Assembly (NCBI GenBank): GCA_966185765.1
Contig: CBIFVZ010000008.1
Location: forward strand, 23,302 to 87,301
Reading direction: 5' to 3'
From: CBIFVZ01 sp966185765
Lineage (GTDB): Bacteria; Pseudomonadota; Gammaproteobacteria; Enterobacterales; Enterobacteriaceae
DNA: 64,000 nucleotides
The position numbers and the translations under genes are program-made. Below, piece by piece: positions 34,122-43,194 of this stretch; position 1 is the stretch's first letter, and each line of letters begins with the position of its first letter. The notes below the pieces were generated by a model. That model saw only the letters and a program-made list of their open reading frames with translations, made no database searches and was not told the DNA's origin.

Positions 34122-34328
34122 TTAACGCCCTGCTCCCAACCGCTGCAGGCACGTTATCAATTCGCTTTCACTGATATTGATATATTCCAGTACCCGACCG
34201 TAAAGCATTGCGGTCGGCACTGGTCTTCCTGCCATTTCCTGCTGCGTGTGGTGTAACACATAAAGCACGGTGCGCTCTATGTCATTTAGGCCGTCGCGCA
34301 CGTTGGGAATTGAATCCTGCAATTTCAT
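34122..34328 (-). CDS. Small conserved-looking hypothetical protein
   Basis: 68 aa: MKLQDSIPNVRDGLNDIERT, then VLYVLHHTQQEMAGRPVPTA and LYGRVLEYINISESEL. The pattern of helices and the IERTVLYVLHHT stretch look like a small winged-helix-like protein, but I do not recognise the family. The ribosome site is weak. It lies between the arsH remnant and ramA on the same strand as ramA, with a 61-bp gap. Confidence 0.5.
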   Translation of the reverse strand: MKLQDSIPNVRDGLNDIERTVLYVLHHTQQEMAGRPVPTAMLYGRVLEYINISESELITCLQRLGAGR

Positions 34329-34389
34329 GACAGACTGCCTGCCTGTATACGTATCTGTAGTGTGAGTCTATGCATTCACATACAGACGG

Positions 34390-34731
34390 TCAAAATGGTT
34401 GCACAGACGCGTTTTTACGCCATGCGCCAGGCGGTTGGTGGAATGTTTTAGTGAAGATGCGGGTGAACGTTTGTTGTGAGTCAAATCCGTAACGCAGGCA
34501 AATTTCGAACACTTTTTCGTTGGTATTACGCAGATCGCGCGCTGCCATGTATAGCTTACGTGTGCGGATGTAGCGCCCGAGGCTTTCGCCTTTGTGCTGC
34601 ATAAATAGCCGCTGTAGATGCCATTTTGAATACCCGGCGTGACGGGCAATGTCGTCGATGCGCAAAGGCTGGTCCAGGTTGTGCTCTATCCAGTCAATCA
34701 GGGTTTCAATGACCTGCTCAGGTATGGACAT
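34390..34731 (-). CDS. ramA: RamA, AraC/XylS-family activator of efflux and envelope genes
   Basis: 113 aa from the ATG at 34731, the exact RamA length; the frame runs further upstream but into romA. It is almost all DNA-binding domain with two HTH motifs: DDIARHAGYSKWHLQRLFMQHKG (split as first HTH) and FEICLRYGFDSQQTFTRIFTK. It is related to MarA, SoxS and Rob, and activates acrAB, tolC and micF through marboxes. It lies 20 bp downstream of romA on the same strand and is controlled by the divergent RamR. Confidence 0.92.
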   Translation of the reverse strand: MSIPEQVIETLIDWIEHNLDQPLRIDDIARHAGYSKWHLQRLFMQHKGESLGRYIRTRKLYMAARDLRNTNEKVFEICLRYGFDSQQTFTRIFTKTFHQPPGAWRKNASVQPF

Positions 34732-34751
34732 ACGATTTCCCTTCTTACGGT

Positions 34752-35864
34752 TTATTGAACGCGCGTTTCCCACCAGGCGCTCATGTGTGGCTCTGTGTGA
34801 GCCGGATACACCACTTCACCCATCACAGGTGTCAGCAGTGTGTAAGGTTTGCCCTGGCTTGCTGTTGTCAGCCGCTGCCAGGGATCGTTCCAGGTATGTT
34901 TTGCCAGTACAAAACGTCCTGCATGACCGGGCATCACCGTACGGGCATTAAGGTCAACTGCACCCTGCGCCGCTTCTTGCGGATGCATGTGAATGTTTTT
35001 CCAGTCCGGGTCGTACTGACCGTTTTCCATGAGAGCGATATCAATAGGGCCAAACCGCTCACCGATGTCTTTGAAGTGCGGACCATAACCGCTGTCCCCA
35101 CTGTAATAAATTTTGCGCTCAGGAGTGACGAACAGAAAGCTCGCCCACCGTGTGGGATTGGTTTTCAACCCACGACCGGAAAAATGACGGGCAGGCAGCA
35201 CATGCACGGTTAGCGAGTCAGAAAACGACCACGCCTGCTGCCAGTCGGACTCCTGAATCCGTGCTGCGTCCATTCCCCAGTGCTCCAGATGTGCGCCAAC
35301 GCCGAGCGGCACCAGCGCCAGACCGACTTTCGGCAGCAGTGCTCGCACCGTCGCGTAGTCCAGGTGATCGTAATGATCGTGGGAGATAATCAGATAATCA
35401 ATGAATGGCATGTTCTGCGCGCGCCAGGGGTAAGGACCGGTGAAGGCTTTATTGATAAACGAAAACGGTGACGCATAACTGCTGAATACCGGGTCAACCA
35501 AAATACGCTTGCCCGCCAGCTGGAGATACCAGGATGAGTGGCCGAGCCACACCACTACGTCTTCTTCCGGGGCCAACGCGCTAAGGTCAGTGGGCTGTAG
35601 CGGCAACGCCGCGCCCGGGCGCAGGTTTTCGCGCTTTTGCGTCACAAACTCCCACAAGAGTTGGATGCGCCCTTTCTCGCCTGTCAGCATGGGTGTGGGC
35701 TGGGCGTTGTGAAATTGTCCGTCACGGTATTGCGGCGATTGCGTGAGCGCCGCAAGCCGCTCTCCCTCAGGCGCACGGCCAAACACAGGATGCATTAAGT
35801 AAGACAGACTTCCCATTGCGGCTATCAGCATTACGATTACCACACTTATTTTCAGGTTCTTCAT
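34752..35864 (-). CDS. romA: RomA, metallo-beta-lactamase-fold hydrolase
   Basis: 370 aa with an N-terminal membrane anchor (VVIVMLIAAMGSLSYLM). The metal-binding motif of the fold is intact (SHDHYDHLD), with a further WLGHSSWYLQL upstream and later ligands in YYSGDSGYGPH and MHPQEAAQ. The closest characterised groups are NAPE-PLD/UlaG-like hydrolases. RomA was named for reduced outer-membrane proteins when overexpressed. It is cotranscribed with ramA and lies behind the RamR operator. Confidence 0.9.
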   Translation of the reverse strand: MKNLKISVVIVMLIAAMGSLSYLMHPVFGRAPEGERLAALTQSPQYRDGQFHNAQPTPMLTGEKGRIQLLWEFVTQKRENLRPGAALPLQPTDLSALAPEEDVVVWLGHSSWYLQLAGKRILVDPVFSSYASPFSFINKAFTGPYPWRAQNMPFIDYLIISHDHYDHLDYATVRALLPKVGLALVPLGVGAHLEHWGMDAARIQESDWQQAWSFSDSLTVHVLPARHFSGRGLKTNPTRWASFLFVTPERKIYYSGDSGYGPHFKDIGERFGPIDIALMENGQYDPDWKNIHMHPQEAAQGAVDLNARTVMPGHAGRFVLAKHTWNDPWQRLTTASQGKPYTLLTPVMGEVVYPAHTEPHMSAWWETRVQ

Positions 35865-35912
35865 CAGACGTTAGCGGGACCACATTTAGCAGTGACGGGA
35901 TGCGCTATATTT

Positions 35913-35932
35913 TTGAGTGAGTAAACACTCAT
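35913..35932. promoter_or_regulatory. RamR operator
   Basis: TGAGTG-AGTAAA-CACTCA is a perfect dyad flanked by T and T, of the ATGAGTGN6CACTCAT type bound by RamR in Salmonella and Klebsiella. It lies 50 bp upstream of romA and about 120 bp before ramR, where it would repress the romA-ramA transcript. Confidence 0.8.
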
Positions 35933-36054
35933 TTATTGGGTTATTATAGAAAGGCGCGTTATTTCGTCAAGTGGATTCCTGGTTGCCCACCGGGCGTTGC
36001 GGCCTGCGACGCGACGTGCTTCAATCTGCACCTTAACGTAACCGGAGGTTAAAA

Positions 36055-36630
36055 GTGGCTCGTCCCAGAAGTGAAGATAAAAAACTGGCGTTGCTGGAGG
36101 CCGCCACCGTCGCGATTGCCCGTGCGGGTATTGGTGCCTCCACGGCACAAATTGCTCGTGGTGCTGGCGTGGCTGAAGGCACTCTGTTTCGCTACTTCGC
36201 CACCAAAGACGATCTGCTTAATGCGTTATATCTTCACCTGAAGCGAGGTTTGCTGGAAAATATGCTGGCAGGCCTGGACAGTAGTGCTGCACCTGAAGAG
36301 CAGTTGCGCTACACATGGAACAGCTATATTGACTGGGGAATCACCCACTCGCAGGCCAACAGTGCCATTCGCCAGCTGGCAGTGAGTGAAAAAATTACTG
36401 AAGAGACCCAGCGGCAGGTGACAGCGCTGTTCCCTGAACTGGATAAACTGTGCGATCTACGCGTGCGCCCTGGTTTTCGCAACGGCCCCTACCGCACTTT
36501 TGGTGACAGCCTGTTTCTGGCACTGGCTGAAACCACAATGACTTTTGCGGCCCGTGAACCTGAACGTGCAGCAGAGTATAAAGAGACAGGATTTGAAACG
36601 ATGTGGCGGGCGCTCGCCAGCGCGGACTAG
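36055..36630 (+). CDS. ramR: RamR, TetR-family repressor of romA-ramA
   Basis: 191 aa. The N-terminal HTH is STAQIARGAGVAEGTLFRYFATKDDLLNALY, nearly the RamR sequence. The ligand-binding part keeps SAIRQLAVSEK and LFLALAETTMTFAARE. RamR binds bile acids and many drugs and releases the operator when occupied. It is divergent from romA-ramA. Confidence 0.92.
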   Translation: MARPRSEDKKLALLEAATVAIARAGIGASTAQIARGAGVAEGTLFRYFATKDDLLNALYLHLKRGLLENMLAGLDSSAAPEEQLRYTWNSYIDWGITHSQANSAIRQLAVSEKITEETQRQVTALFPELDKLCDLRVRPGFRNGPYRTFGDSLFLALAETTMTFAAREPERAAEYKETGFETMWRALASAD

Positions 36631-36639
36631 CGCCCAACT

Positions 36640-36659
36640 GCGCCGCCCGAAGGCGGCGC
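36640..36659. terminator. Two-way terminator between ramR and maeA
   Basis: GCGCCGCC-CGAA-GGCGGCGC is a perfect 8-bp stem with a tetraloop between the ends of two convergent genes. Confidence 0.7.
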
Positions 36660-36665
36660 TGGATA

Positions 36666-38360
36666 TCAGATAGAGGTCCGGCGATAGCTGCGATATTCCG
36701 GCTGCCAGAAGTTATCTTCAATCGCCTGTAACAGCGCTTCAGATGACGTTTTCACCGCTACACCCTGCTGCTGTGCCATGCTGCCTACGGCAAATGCGAT
36801 ATCTTTTGACACCTGCTTAATCCGGGAAAGTTCCGGTAACACCAGCGTACTTTCACCCGTCACCAGCGGTGAGTGTTGTGCCAGCGCCTGACTGGCGGCC
36901 ATCATCATCTCATCCGTTACGCGCGATGCTCCTGACGCCACCACGCCAAGTCCAATGCCTGGGAAGATATAGGCGTTATTACACTGAGCAATAGCGTAAG
37001 TCTCACCTTTAATCAGCACTGGCGGAAACGGGCTACCGGTGGCGACCAGTGCCGCGCCGTCTGTCCAGTTGAGAATATCATGCGGTGTGGCTTCCACCCG
37101 CGAGGTTGGGTTAGACAGCGGCATGATAATAGGCCGTGGGCAGTGCTTGTGCATTTCCCGTATGATATCTTCCGTAAACAGTCCCGCCTGCCCTGAAACG
37201 CCTATCAGGATGTCGGGTTTGACGTTGTGAACCACGTCGAGCAACGACACCGTTTCGGTGGTGACGTTCCAGTCGCTCAGTTCGTCGCGTTTTTGCACCA
37301 GGCGTGCCTGGAAAGGCAGCAGGTTTGGCATGTTGTCCATTAACAGGCCAAAACGGTCAACCATGAACACCCTTGCACGTGCCGCCTCGTCACTCAGCCC
37401 TTCTGTACGCATCCAGGCAATTATCTGCTCGGCGATACCACAGCCTGCGGAGCCTGCGCCCAGAAACACAATCTTCTGTTCGCTGAGTTTGCTGCCGGCA
37501 GCGCGGCTTGCGGCAATCAGCGTACCGAGCGTAACGGCAGCCGTTCCCTGAATGTCGTCGTTGAAGCTGCAAATCTGGTCGCGATAGCGCTCCAGTAGCG
37601 GCATGGCGTTTTTTTGGGCGAAATCCTCAAACTGCAACAGTACGTTTGGCCAGCGGTGCTGAACAGCCTGGATAAACTCATCAACAAACGCGTAATACTC
37701 TTCGTCGGTGATACGCGGATGACGCCAGCCCATATACAGCGGATCGTTAAGCAGTTGCTGGTTGTTGGTGCCAACATCAAGCACGATTGGCAGCGTGTAT
37801 GCCGGGCTGATGCCGCCGCAAGCGGTGTACAAAGACAGCTTACCAATCGGAATACCCATGCCGCCAATTCCCTGGTCGCCGAGACCCAGAATGCGTTCGC
37901 CGTCTGTCACCACAATGACTTTAATATTGTGTGTGGAAACGTTTTGCAGGATGTCATCCATATTATGACGATTGGGATACGAGATAAAAACACCGCGCGC
38001 CCGGCGGTAAATCTCGGAGAAACGTTCACAGGCTGAGCCGACCGTTGGCGTATAGATAATGGGCATCATCTCATCAAGATGATTTTCAAGCAGGCGATAA
38101 AACAGCGTTTCGTTGGTGTCCTGAATATTGCGCAGATAAATATGCTTGTCGATATCGGTCTTAAAATCCTGATATTGACGCCAGCCGCGCTCTGCCTGCT
38201 CTTCGATGGTTTCCACCACTTCGGGCAACAGGCCGGTGAGGTTAAAATTGCTGCGTTCTTCCGGGCTGAATGCGCTGCCTTTATTTAGCAGCGGAAATTC
38301 CAGCAGTACCGGACCGGCGTAAGGGATATAAAGAGAACGGTTTTTTTTCTGGGTTTCCAT
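36666..38360 (-). CDS. maeA: NAD-dependent malic enzyme
   Basis: 564 aa from the ATG at 38360 (METQKKNRSLYIPYAG), matching E. coli MaeA (565 aa); the in-frame ATG at 38444 adds a Pro/Gly-rich stretch not found in the family. It decarboxylates malate to pyruvate with NAD. Visible motifs are FYRLLENHLDEMMPIIYTPT, VVTDGERILGLGDQGIGGMG, FEDFAQKNAM with FNDDIQGTAAV (metal site), FLGAGSAGCGIAEQ (NAD site) and PLSNPTSRVEATP. It is monocistronic. Confidence 0.96.
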   Translation of the reverse strand: METQKKNRSLYIPYAGPVLLEFPLLNKGSAFSPEERSNFNLTGLLPEVVETIEEQAERGWRQYQDFKTDIDKHIYLRNIQDTNETLFYRLLENHLDEMMPIIYTPTVGSACERFSEIYRRARGVFISYPNRHNMDDILQNVSTHNIKVIVVTDGERILGLGDQGIGGMGIPIGKLSLYTACGGISPAYTLPIVLDVGTNNQQLLNDPLYMGWRHPRITDEEYYAFVDEFIQAVQHRWPNVLLQFEDFAQKNAMPLLERYRDQICSFNDDIQGTAAVTLGTLIAASRAAGSKLSEQKIVFLGAGSAGCGIAEQIIAWMRTEGLSDEAARARVFMVDRFGLLMDNMPNLLPFQARLVQKRDELSDWNVTTETVSLLDVVHNVKPDILIGVSGQAGLFTEDIIREMHKHCPRPIIMPLSNPTSRVEATPHDILNWTDGAALVATGSPFPPVLIKGETYAIAQCNNAYIFPGIGLGVVASGASRVTDEMMMAASQALAQHSPLVTGESTLVLPELSRIKQVSKDIAFAVGSMAQQQGVAVKTSSEALLQAIEDNFWQPEYRSYRRTSI

Positions 38361-38655
38361 GTTACTCACTCTTTCTTTTCTTATGTCCGGGGCCGCGCCG
38401 GGCGACCCGTCGCCGTGAGGCGGGTTCGGATAGGGCGCACTCATGATATAAGAAAATGGTTAACATCTCTCTTACAATATATTGCATGGCAATGTTTTCA
38501 TCTTCAACGCGAAAAATTGCATGCTTCAGCCCATACCGGGCCACAGTACAGTAAGCAAATCTTGCTCCCAATCATCTTAATGAAGCGGCATTACTTAACC
38601 CACTTTTTGTGGTATATGTTATTGTTTTATATGTTGAATGTTTTTAAGGTAAATC

Positions 38656-38907
38656 ATGGAATGGGATTCACTTTTAGTATTGTTCAGCATGTTGGTGTGT
38701 GGGTTGTGGATGGTTTTTCACTCAGCCAAAGCACTTAGAAGCGGAGTATTTGTCGGCTGGTATAATGGCACGTATAAGAACTACTACATCTACCGTTGTA
38801 AAACCCCTGTCTACTTCTACGGGTACAACGCTGTTTTTTCTCTATTCGGCTCCTTTATGATTGGTTTAGCTGTCTATCTTTTAGATGGCTATTATCAGTT
38901 TTTATAA
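38656..38907 (+). CDS. Small hypothetical membrane protein
   Basis: 83 aa with two predicted membrane segments (about residues 4-22 and 57-77) joined by a basic, Tyr-rich loop (YNGTYKNYYIYRCKTPVY). AAGG lies seven bases before the ATG. No family is recognised. It is AT-rich relative to neighbours and stands alone between maeA and digH. About 295 bp before it (38361-38655) hold no gene I can support. Confidence 0.55.
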   Translation: MEWDSLLVLFSMLVCGLWMVFHSAKALRSGVFVGWYNGTYKNYYIYRCKTPVYFYGYNAVFSLFGSFMIGLAVYLLDGYYQFL

Positions 38908-39047
38908 ACACTTTTCTTCTGACGTCTGACTGATAAATGTGGCCGAACATTCGACGACATTTTCGCCTGCTGGACGCCGCTGCCTGGCTTTCGCCAGGCG
39001 TGCGTGAGATGATTTCATGCTGTGTGAATGGCAAAAAGGACACAATA

Positions 39048-40346
39048 ATGCTGCAATCCAGAGGGCGACGCGGATTTCTCGCCTTTTCACTGTTGGCCTG
39101 CCTGCTGGCCGGATGTGGCGATCGTGAGAAGCCTAAAGAGCAGCCGCAAAGGCCACCGACAGAACAAAAAACACAGCCGGTGCGCGGCGTGTGGCTCACA
39201 ACTGTCTACGGACTGGACTGGCCGTCACGCGCTTCAGTTGCGACGTTTTCTGATGCCGAGCGCATCCGTATGCAGCAACAGGAGCTGATTGCCAGGCTCG
39301 ATAATATGGTGCGTCTTGGCATTAATACCGTTTACTTTCAGGCTAAACCGGACGGCACCGCGCTTTATCGCTCTGCCCTGCTCCCGTGGTCGCCCGTCCT
39401 GACTGGTACGGTCGGTAAAAACCCGGGCTACGATCCGCTGGCATTTGTCATTGAGCAGGCGCACCAGCGTGGTCTGAAGGTCCATGCCTGGCTCAACCCC
39501 TATCGCGTCACTATGGATACCTCGTCCCAGACGGTGGCCGCGCTGAACGCTATCCGTTACGCAGAAGTCGCCAGCGTTTATACCCAGCATCCCGACTGGA
39601 TCCGCACGGCCAGCAACCGTTATGTGCTCGACCCTGGCTTGCCAGAGGTCAGAAACTGGATAACGCAGGTGGTGAGTGAACTGGTGAGCCACTACGCTAT
39701 TGATGGCGTACAGTTTGACGATTATTTCTATTATGAAACACCGGCTTCCCGACTCGACGATAACGTCAGCTGGCAACGCTATGGCGGCGAGTTTGCCAGC
39801 CGTGGTGACTGGCGGCGCAGCAATACACTGGCGATGATTCGTGACGTTTCCAGCGTCATCCGCACGTTAAAACCAGACGTTGAGTTTGGCGTTAGCCCAG
39901 CCGGTATCTGGCGTAATGTTGCCGATGATGAACGCGGTTCCGCAACCCGGGGTGGCAATACCGCGTACGAAGCGGCGTATGCCGATACCCGCCAATGGGT
40001 GCAACAGGGACTGCTGGACTACATCGCACCGCAGTTGTACTGGCCGTTTGGCCGTGAGGTGGCACGTTACGACACGCTGGCACACTGGTGGGCCAATACT
40101 GTGGCAGGCACGCGCACCCGACTTTATATCGGGATTGCGTTATATAAAGTGAACCAGCCTGCGGCGAACGAACCTGACTGGACAATCGACGGCGGGGTGT
40201 CCGAACTTAAGCGACAACTCGATCTTAACGAAAGCCTGCCGGGCGTAGACGGCACTATTTTGTTTCGTGAGGATTTTCTCCATCAGCCGCAAACCCACTA
40301 TGCCGTTGAGTATTTGCAGCAGCGCTGGGGGCGAAAGAGCAGATAG
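39048..40346 (+). CDS. digH: DigH-like glycosyl hydrolase lipoprotein (GH10-like/DUF187)
   Basis: 432 aa from the ATG at 39048, chosen because it gives a lipoprotein signal (LLACLLAGCGD) and has AAGGA upstream. After a Pro/Gln-rich linker the TIM-barrel catalytic domain begins RGVWLTTVYGLDWPS, with QAKPDGTALYRS, GLKVHAWLNPYRV, DGVQFDDYFYYE (acidic active-site residues) and APQLYWPFGR. In E. coli DigH (YddW) is an outer-membrane lipoprotein that cleaves denuded septal peptidoglycan glycans and aids division. Monocistronic, ended by a strong hairpin. Confidence 0.9.
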   Translation: MLQSRGRRGFLAFSLLACLLAGCGDREKPKEQPQRPPTEQKTQPVRGVWLTTVYGLDWPSRASVATFSDAERIRMQQQELIARLDNMVRLGINTVYFQAKPDGTALYRSALLPWSPVLTGTVGKNPGYDPLAFVIEQAHQRGLKVHAWLNPYRVTMDTSSQTVAALNAIRYAEVASVYTQHPDWIRTASNRYVLDPGLPEVRNWITQVVSELVSHYAIDGVQFDDYFYYETPASRLDDNVSWQRYGGEFASRGDWRRSNTLAMIRDVSSVIRTLKPDVEFGVSPAGIWRNVADDERGSATRGGNTAYEAAYADTRQWVQQGLLDYIAPQLYWPFGREVARYDTLAHWWANTVAGTRTRLYIGIALYKVNQPAANEPDWTIDGGVSELKRQLDLNESLPGVDGTILFREDFLHQPQTHYAVEYLQQRWGRKSR

Positions 40347-40351
40347 TTTAT

Positions 40352-40380
40352 ATGCCGGTCAGCTAAATACTGACCGGCAT
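40352..40380 (+). terminator. Terminator of digH
   Basis: ATGCCGGTCAG and CTGACCGGCAT form a perfect 11-bp stem with a 7-nt loop, followed by TGTTT. Confidence 0.8.
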
Positions 40381-40461
40381 TGTTTAAACGGGCTGGATGC
40401 CGGGCGCGGTTGAGATTAACGCAGGGCTTTGCACAGTTCATTCCAGTAGGCTGCCCTGCGG

Positions 40462-40647
40462 CTACGGTGTATTAGATGGTCTTTCACGGTTAAATAACTC
40501 CTGCGTCACGTTCCCGAGGTCGACGCCGTAAAGGTGAAGGCCGTATACGGCAGACTCCAGCGCGCGGTCTGCATCATGAACGCCAGACGCTGCTTGCCAT
40601 GCATGCAGGAGATTACGCCAGAAAATGCGGGTGAGAACCTGTCGCAT
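40462..40647 (-). CDS. Small hypothetical protein
   Basis: 61 aa from the ATG at 40647, which has GGAG eight bases upstream. The product starts MRQVLTRIFWRNLLHAWQAA and is amphipathic, with no signal peptide or membrane helix. I do not recognise it. The frame extends upstream without better starts. It lies between digH and the alpha/beta hydrolase gene and may be real because of the good ribosome site. Confidence 0.4.
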   Translation of the reverse strand: MRQVLTRIFWRNLLHAWQAASGVHDADRALESAVYGLHLYGVDLGNVTQELFNRERPSNTP

Positions 40648-40780
40648 AATTAACTCCACGTTGAAGGTATGTATGAAGTTAATCACCGTCACGTGCAGGA
40701 CGGAAATACGTATTTTGACAACGCTTATGCGCAGAGGTGAAAAGGCGTGCACGCCCCGCCCCTGCGCATTTCCCCTTCAA

Positions 40781-42229
40781 CTACTCAATGATCTGCGCGA
40801 TTTTATTTTCCATCCACGGATAAAACGGATTGGATGAAACGCGAATCAGTGACTCAACGCCTGCATTCAGCACCCCGGTTTCCCCACGAATACTGATAGC
40901 CCCGATACTGATGCCAAATTCATTGCGTTTATCGGGCGTGCGACCATACAACGAGTCACTTTCCGGGAACGGCAACGCGATGTGTGACAGCGAGTAAACA
41001 TCCGGGGGCCAGCGCAGATTAAGGGGTTCGGCCTGGGAGCCAGGTTGCCCTGCGGGGGTGACAAGCGCGTGCACCTGCGGCGTGTCGGCAGACAGATTGG
41101 TGATAACCGTTGTCTGGTAGCGACGCGGTGCAGAAGGCAACAGCCGTGACACCGCAGTCCATGCATCGGGTGTCAGTAGCGGGCGATAGATTGCTGCCTG
41201 GTTGATATCAAACAGCACCAGTTCGCTGCCATTTGCGGGCAAGTGCTGGTAAAACGCACTCACAACGGCGTCTGTACGTACGGTGGCATCGACAACCGAC
41301 TGAAACGTCAGCACTGGCGGTAGCCTGGCAATATCGCCATTATCCGCCGCGCCAGCGAGAGATTTTTGCAGTTTTTTGGTCAAAAGCCAGGACTGGCGTG
41401 CTGCATTGACGGGAAATGAATTGTACTTAAAGGGGTTAAACTCTGGCTGTGTGCTAAGCCAGGCCGAGCGTGCAAAAGCCGGAAATACCGCTGGTAATCC
41501 GGCCAGTCCCGCAAAGCGCGCAAAACTTGTCACACCAATCATCGGAGAAATTAGTACGATGCGTTTTGGCATACGCAGCGTATTGTCGTGCAGCGCATCC
41601 AGCGCGTACTGCATCGCCAGTGCCCCGCCGTTAGAATAACCAACCAGATGCAATGGCACTGTTGGGTCTGTCAGCGACGCTGCTTCTCGCACAGCAAGGC
41701 GCGCCGCAGCCTGCCAGTGAGTCGTTGTCACATCTGTCAATGCGCCGGGCACCGTACCGTGGCCTGGCAGACGAATGCCTACCGCGACATAACCGTGTTG
41801 GCGATAAAGTTCTGCCACATGGCGAAGACTATAGGGGGAGTCCGTTAAGCCGTGCAGCAGAACGACGGCCCCCCGAGGTTTGCCTGCTGGCTTTAGTACA
41901 TAAGAACGGTTCCAGTCGGTGGTAAATTTTTCTGGCCAGACCAGCCCGTCAGCATAATACCGATTAAGTGGCGTTTTTGACTCAGGTTTAAGCTTATCGG
42001 CAAGGTGCGTTTTTTCAGCCTCAAACAGCTGGTTTTCACGGTACAGGTAGTCGCTCCAGCGGGCGCTATCAATAGCCGCCGCGTCCATCTCTGGTGCAAC
42101 CCAGGTATGCCACGGCTCCAGCGGTGGCCCACGCAGGGTGTCATACATACGCAGTGCCAGCATTCCGGCACCAAACAGAAACAACGCCAGCAACGCACGC
42201 TTTGCCCACCTGCGGGTAAATTTCAGCAT
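40781..42229 (-). CDS. Membrane-anchored alpha/beta hydrolase
   Basis: 482 aa. An N-terminal membrane helix (ALLALFLFGAGMLALRM) anchors the protein. The alpha/beta-hydrolase fold follows: VVLLHGLTDSPYSLRHVAEL (oxyanion region), GIRLPGHGTVPGAL, and the nucleophile elbow LVGYSNGGALAMQYA with Ser. The fold resembles monoglyceride lipase or lysophospholipase enzymes. The C-terminal HIALPFPESDSLYG carries a His that could complete the triad. The substrate is unknown. Monocistronic, ending 134 bp before the small gene. Confidence 0.8.
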   Translation of the reverse strand: MLKFTRRWAKRALLALFLFGAGMLALRMYDTLRGPPLEPWHTWVAPEMDAAAIDSARWSDYLYRENQLFEAEKTHLADKLKPESKTPLNRYYADGLVWPEKFTTDWNRSYVLKPAGKPRGAVVLLHGLTDSPYSLRHVAELYRQHGYVAVGIRLPGHGTVPGALTDVTTTHWQAAARLAVREAASLTDPTVPLHLVGYSNGGALAMQYALDALHDNTLRMPKRIVLISPMIGVTSFARFAGLAGLPAVFPAFARSAWLSTQPEFNPFKYNSFPVNAARQSWLLTKKLQKSLAGAADNGDIARLPPVLTFQSVVDATVRTDAVVSAFYQHLPANGSELVLFDINQAAIYRPLLTPDAWTAVSRLLPSAPRRYQTTVITNLSADTPQVHALVTPAGQPGSQAEPLNLRWPPDVYSLSHIALPFPESDSLYGRTPDKRNEFGISIGAISIRGETGVLNAGVESLIRVSSNPFYPWMENKIAQIIE

Positions 42230-42311
42230 TGTTGAACCATTATTATGAGAAAGTGATTATCAGGCATAGTAGCGCTGCGTGCTGGTCGGGTACACATCCT
42301 GTATGCCATAT

Positions 42312-43094
42312 TCAGCTTTCCGGCAGGAGCATCACCATTTTCACCGCGCGATTGCCGCTAAGATGCCAGGACACCTGGGTATAACGCAGCTCACCAGAAA
42401 CAATATGGTGAAAATGACGCTCTCCGCCCCGGCGCTCTACTACCTGCTGGCGCGCCCACTGTGTGCGAAACGCGTCACTTGTCGTCGACATCTCGTGGAT
42501 AAATGCCTGTAAGCGCGGCTCCTGCATATAATGAATCCCTTCGGCGCGCAGTTCAGCCACAATGCGCCCACAGCGCGTGTCCCAGTCCGGTACCAGGCTT
42601 TTCGCCAGCGGATGCATAAACATAAACTTCATCATGTTAGGTGCGTTATCACTATCGAGCCAACCGCTGAACAAGGTTTCGGCAGCATGGTTCCAGGCCA
42701 GCAAATCCCATGTTAAATCCAGCACATAACATGGCGTGCTGACCTGATGTACGCATGCGAGTACGCTGCTGTTCACACCACTCGCTTGTTCGTCACGGCT
42801 GTCGGTTAACTGCGCCAGACGAAACAGATAGCCGCGTTCGGTCGCGTCCATGCGTAACGCATTGGCGATACTGGAAAGTGTTCTGGCGGAAACCGCTACA
42901 TCGCGCCCCTGCTCTATCCAGGTATACCAGGTGGTACTTATTCCACTGAGCTGTGCCAGTTCCTCGCGGCGTAGTCCGCGAGTGCGACGTCTTGGCGTAG
43001 CAGGTAGCCCCAGTGTTTCAGGTAGCGTATTTTCACGCCGGGTACGCAGGAATTGGCCCAGTGCTTTGGGGCCGGAAAGTGCGTCATCGCTCAT
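42312..43094 (-). CDS. XRE-type regulator with MmyB-like ligand-binding domain
   Basis: 260 aa. The N-terminal HTH (RRTRGLRREELAQLSGISTT, then WYTWIEQGRD) is the typical start of the large MmyB group of regulators. The rest is the MmyB ligand-binding PAS-like domain (VLDLTWDLLAWNHAAETLF, MMKFMFMHPLAK, FHHIVSGELRY). It is divergent from a methyltransferase gene with the perfect operator-like palindrome at 43141 in between. It most likely controls that gene and itself. The ligand is unknown. Confidence 0.85.
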   Translation of the reverse strand: MSDDALSGPKALGQFLRTRRENTLPETLGLPATPRRRTRGLRREELAQLSGISTTWYTWIEQGRDVAVSARTLSSIANALRMDATERGYLFRLAQLTDSRDEQASGVNSSVLACVHQVSTPCYVLDLTWDLLAWNHAAETLFSGWLDSDNAPNMMKFMFMHPLAKSLVPDWDTRCGRIVAELRAEGIHYMQEPRLQAFIHEMSTTSDAFRTQWARQQVVERRGGERHFHHIVSGELRYTQVSWHLSGNRAVKMVMLLPES

Positions 43095-43140
43095 CGTGGT
43101 ATCAGCCAGTACTAGTATAAATGCTCATATTGTACCCGTA

Positions 43141-43172
43141 TGTTGTGCAACGTATAGTCGATTTGCACAACA
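43141..43172. promoter_or_regulatory. Perfect operator-like inverted repeat
   Basis: TGTTGTGCAA (43141-43150) and TTGCACAACA (43163-43172) are perfectly complementary 10-bp arms with a 12-bp spacer. It lies 22 bp before the methyltransferase start and 46 bp before the divergent MmyB-type regulator, so it is a good candidate binding site for that regulator. Confidence 0.7.
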
Positions 43173-43194
43173 ACGACAGATAAGGAAGCAAATC

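Noticed and set aside
33928..34152. 74-codon minus ORF between arsH remnant and the small gene
   Set aside because: It is antisense to the arsH remnant and overlaps the 68-aa gene; no family pattern.
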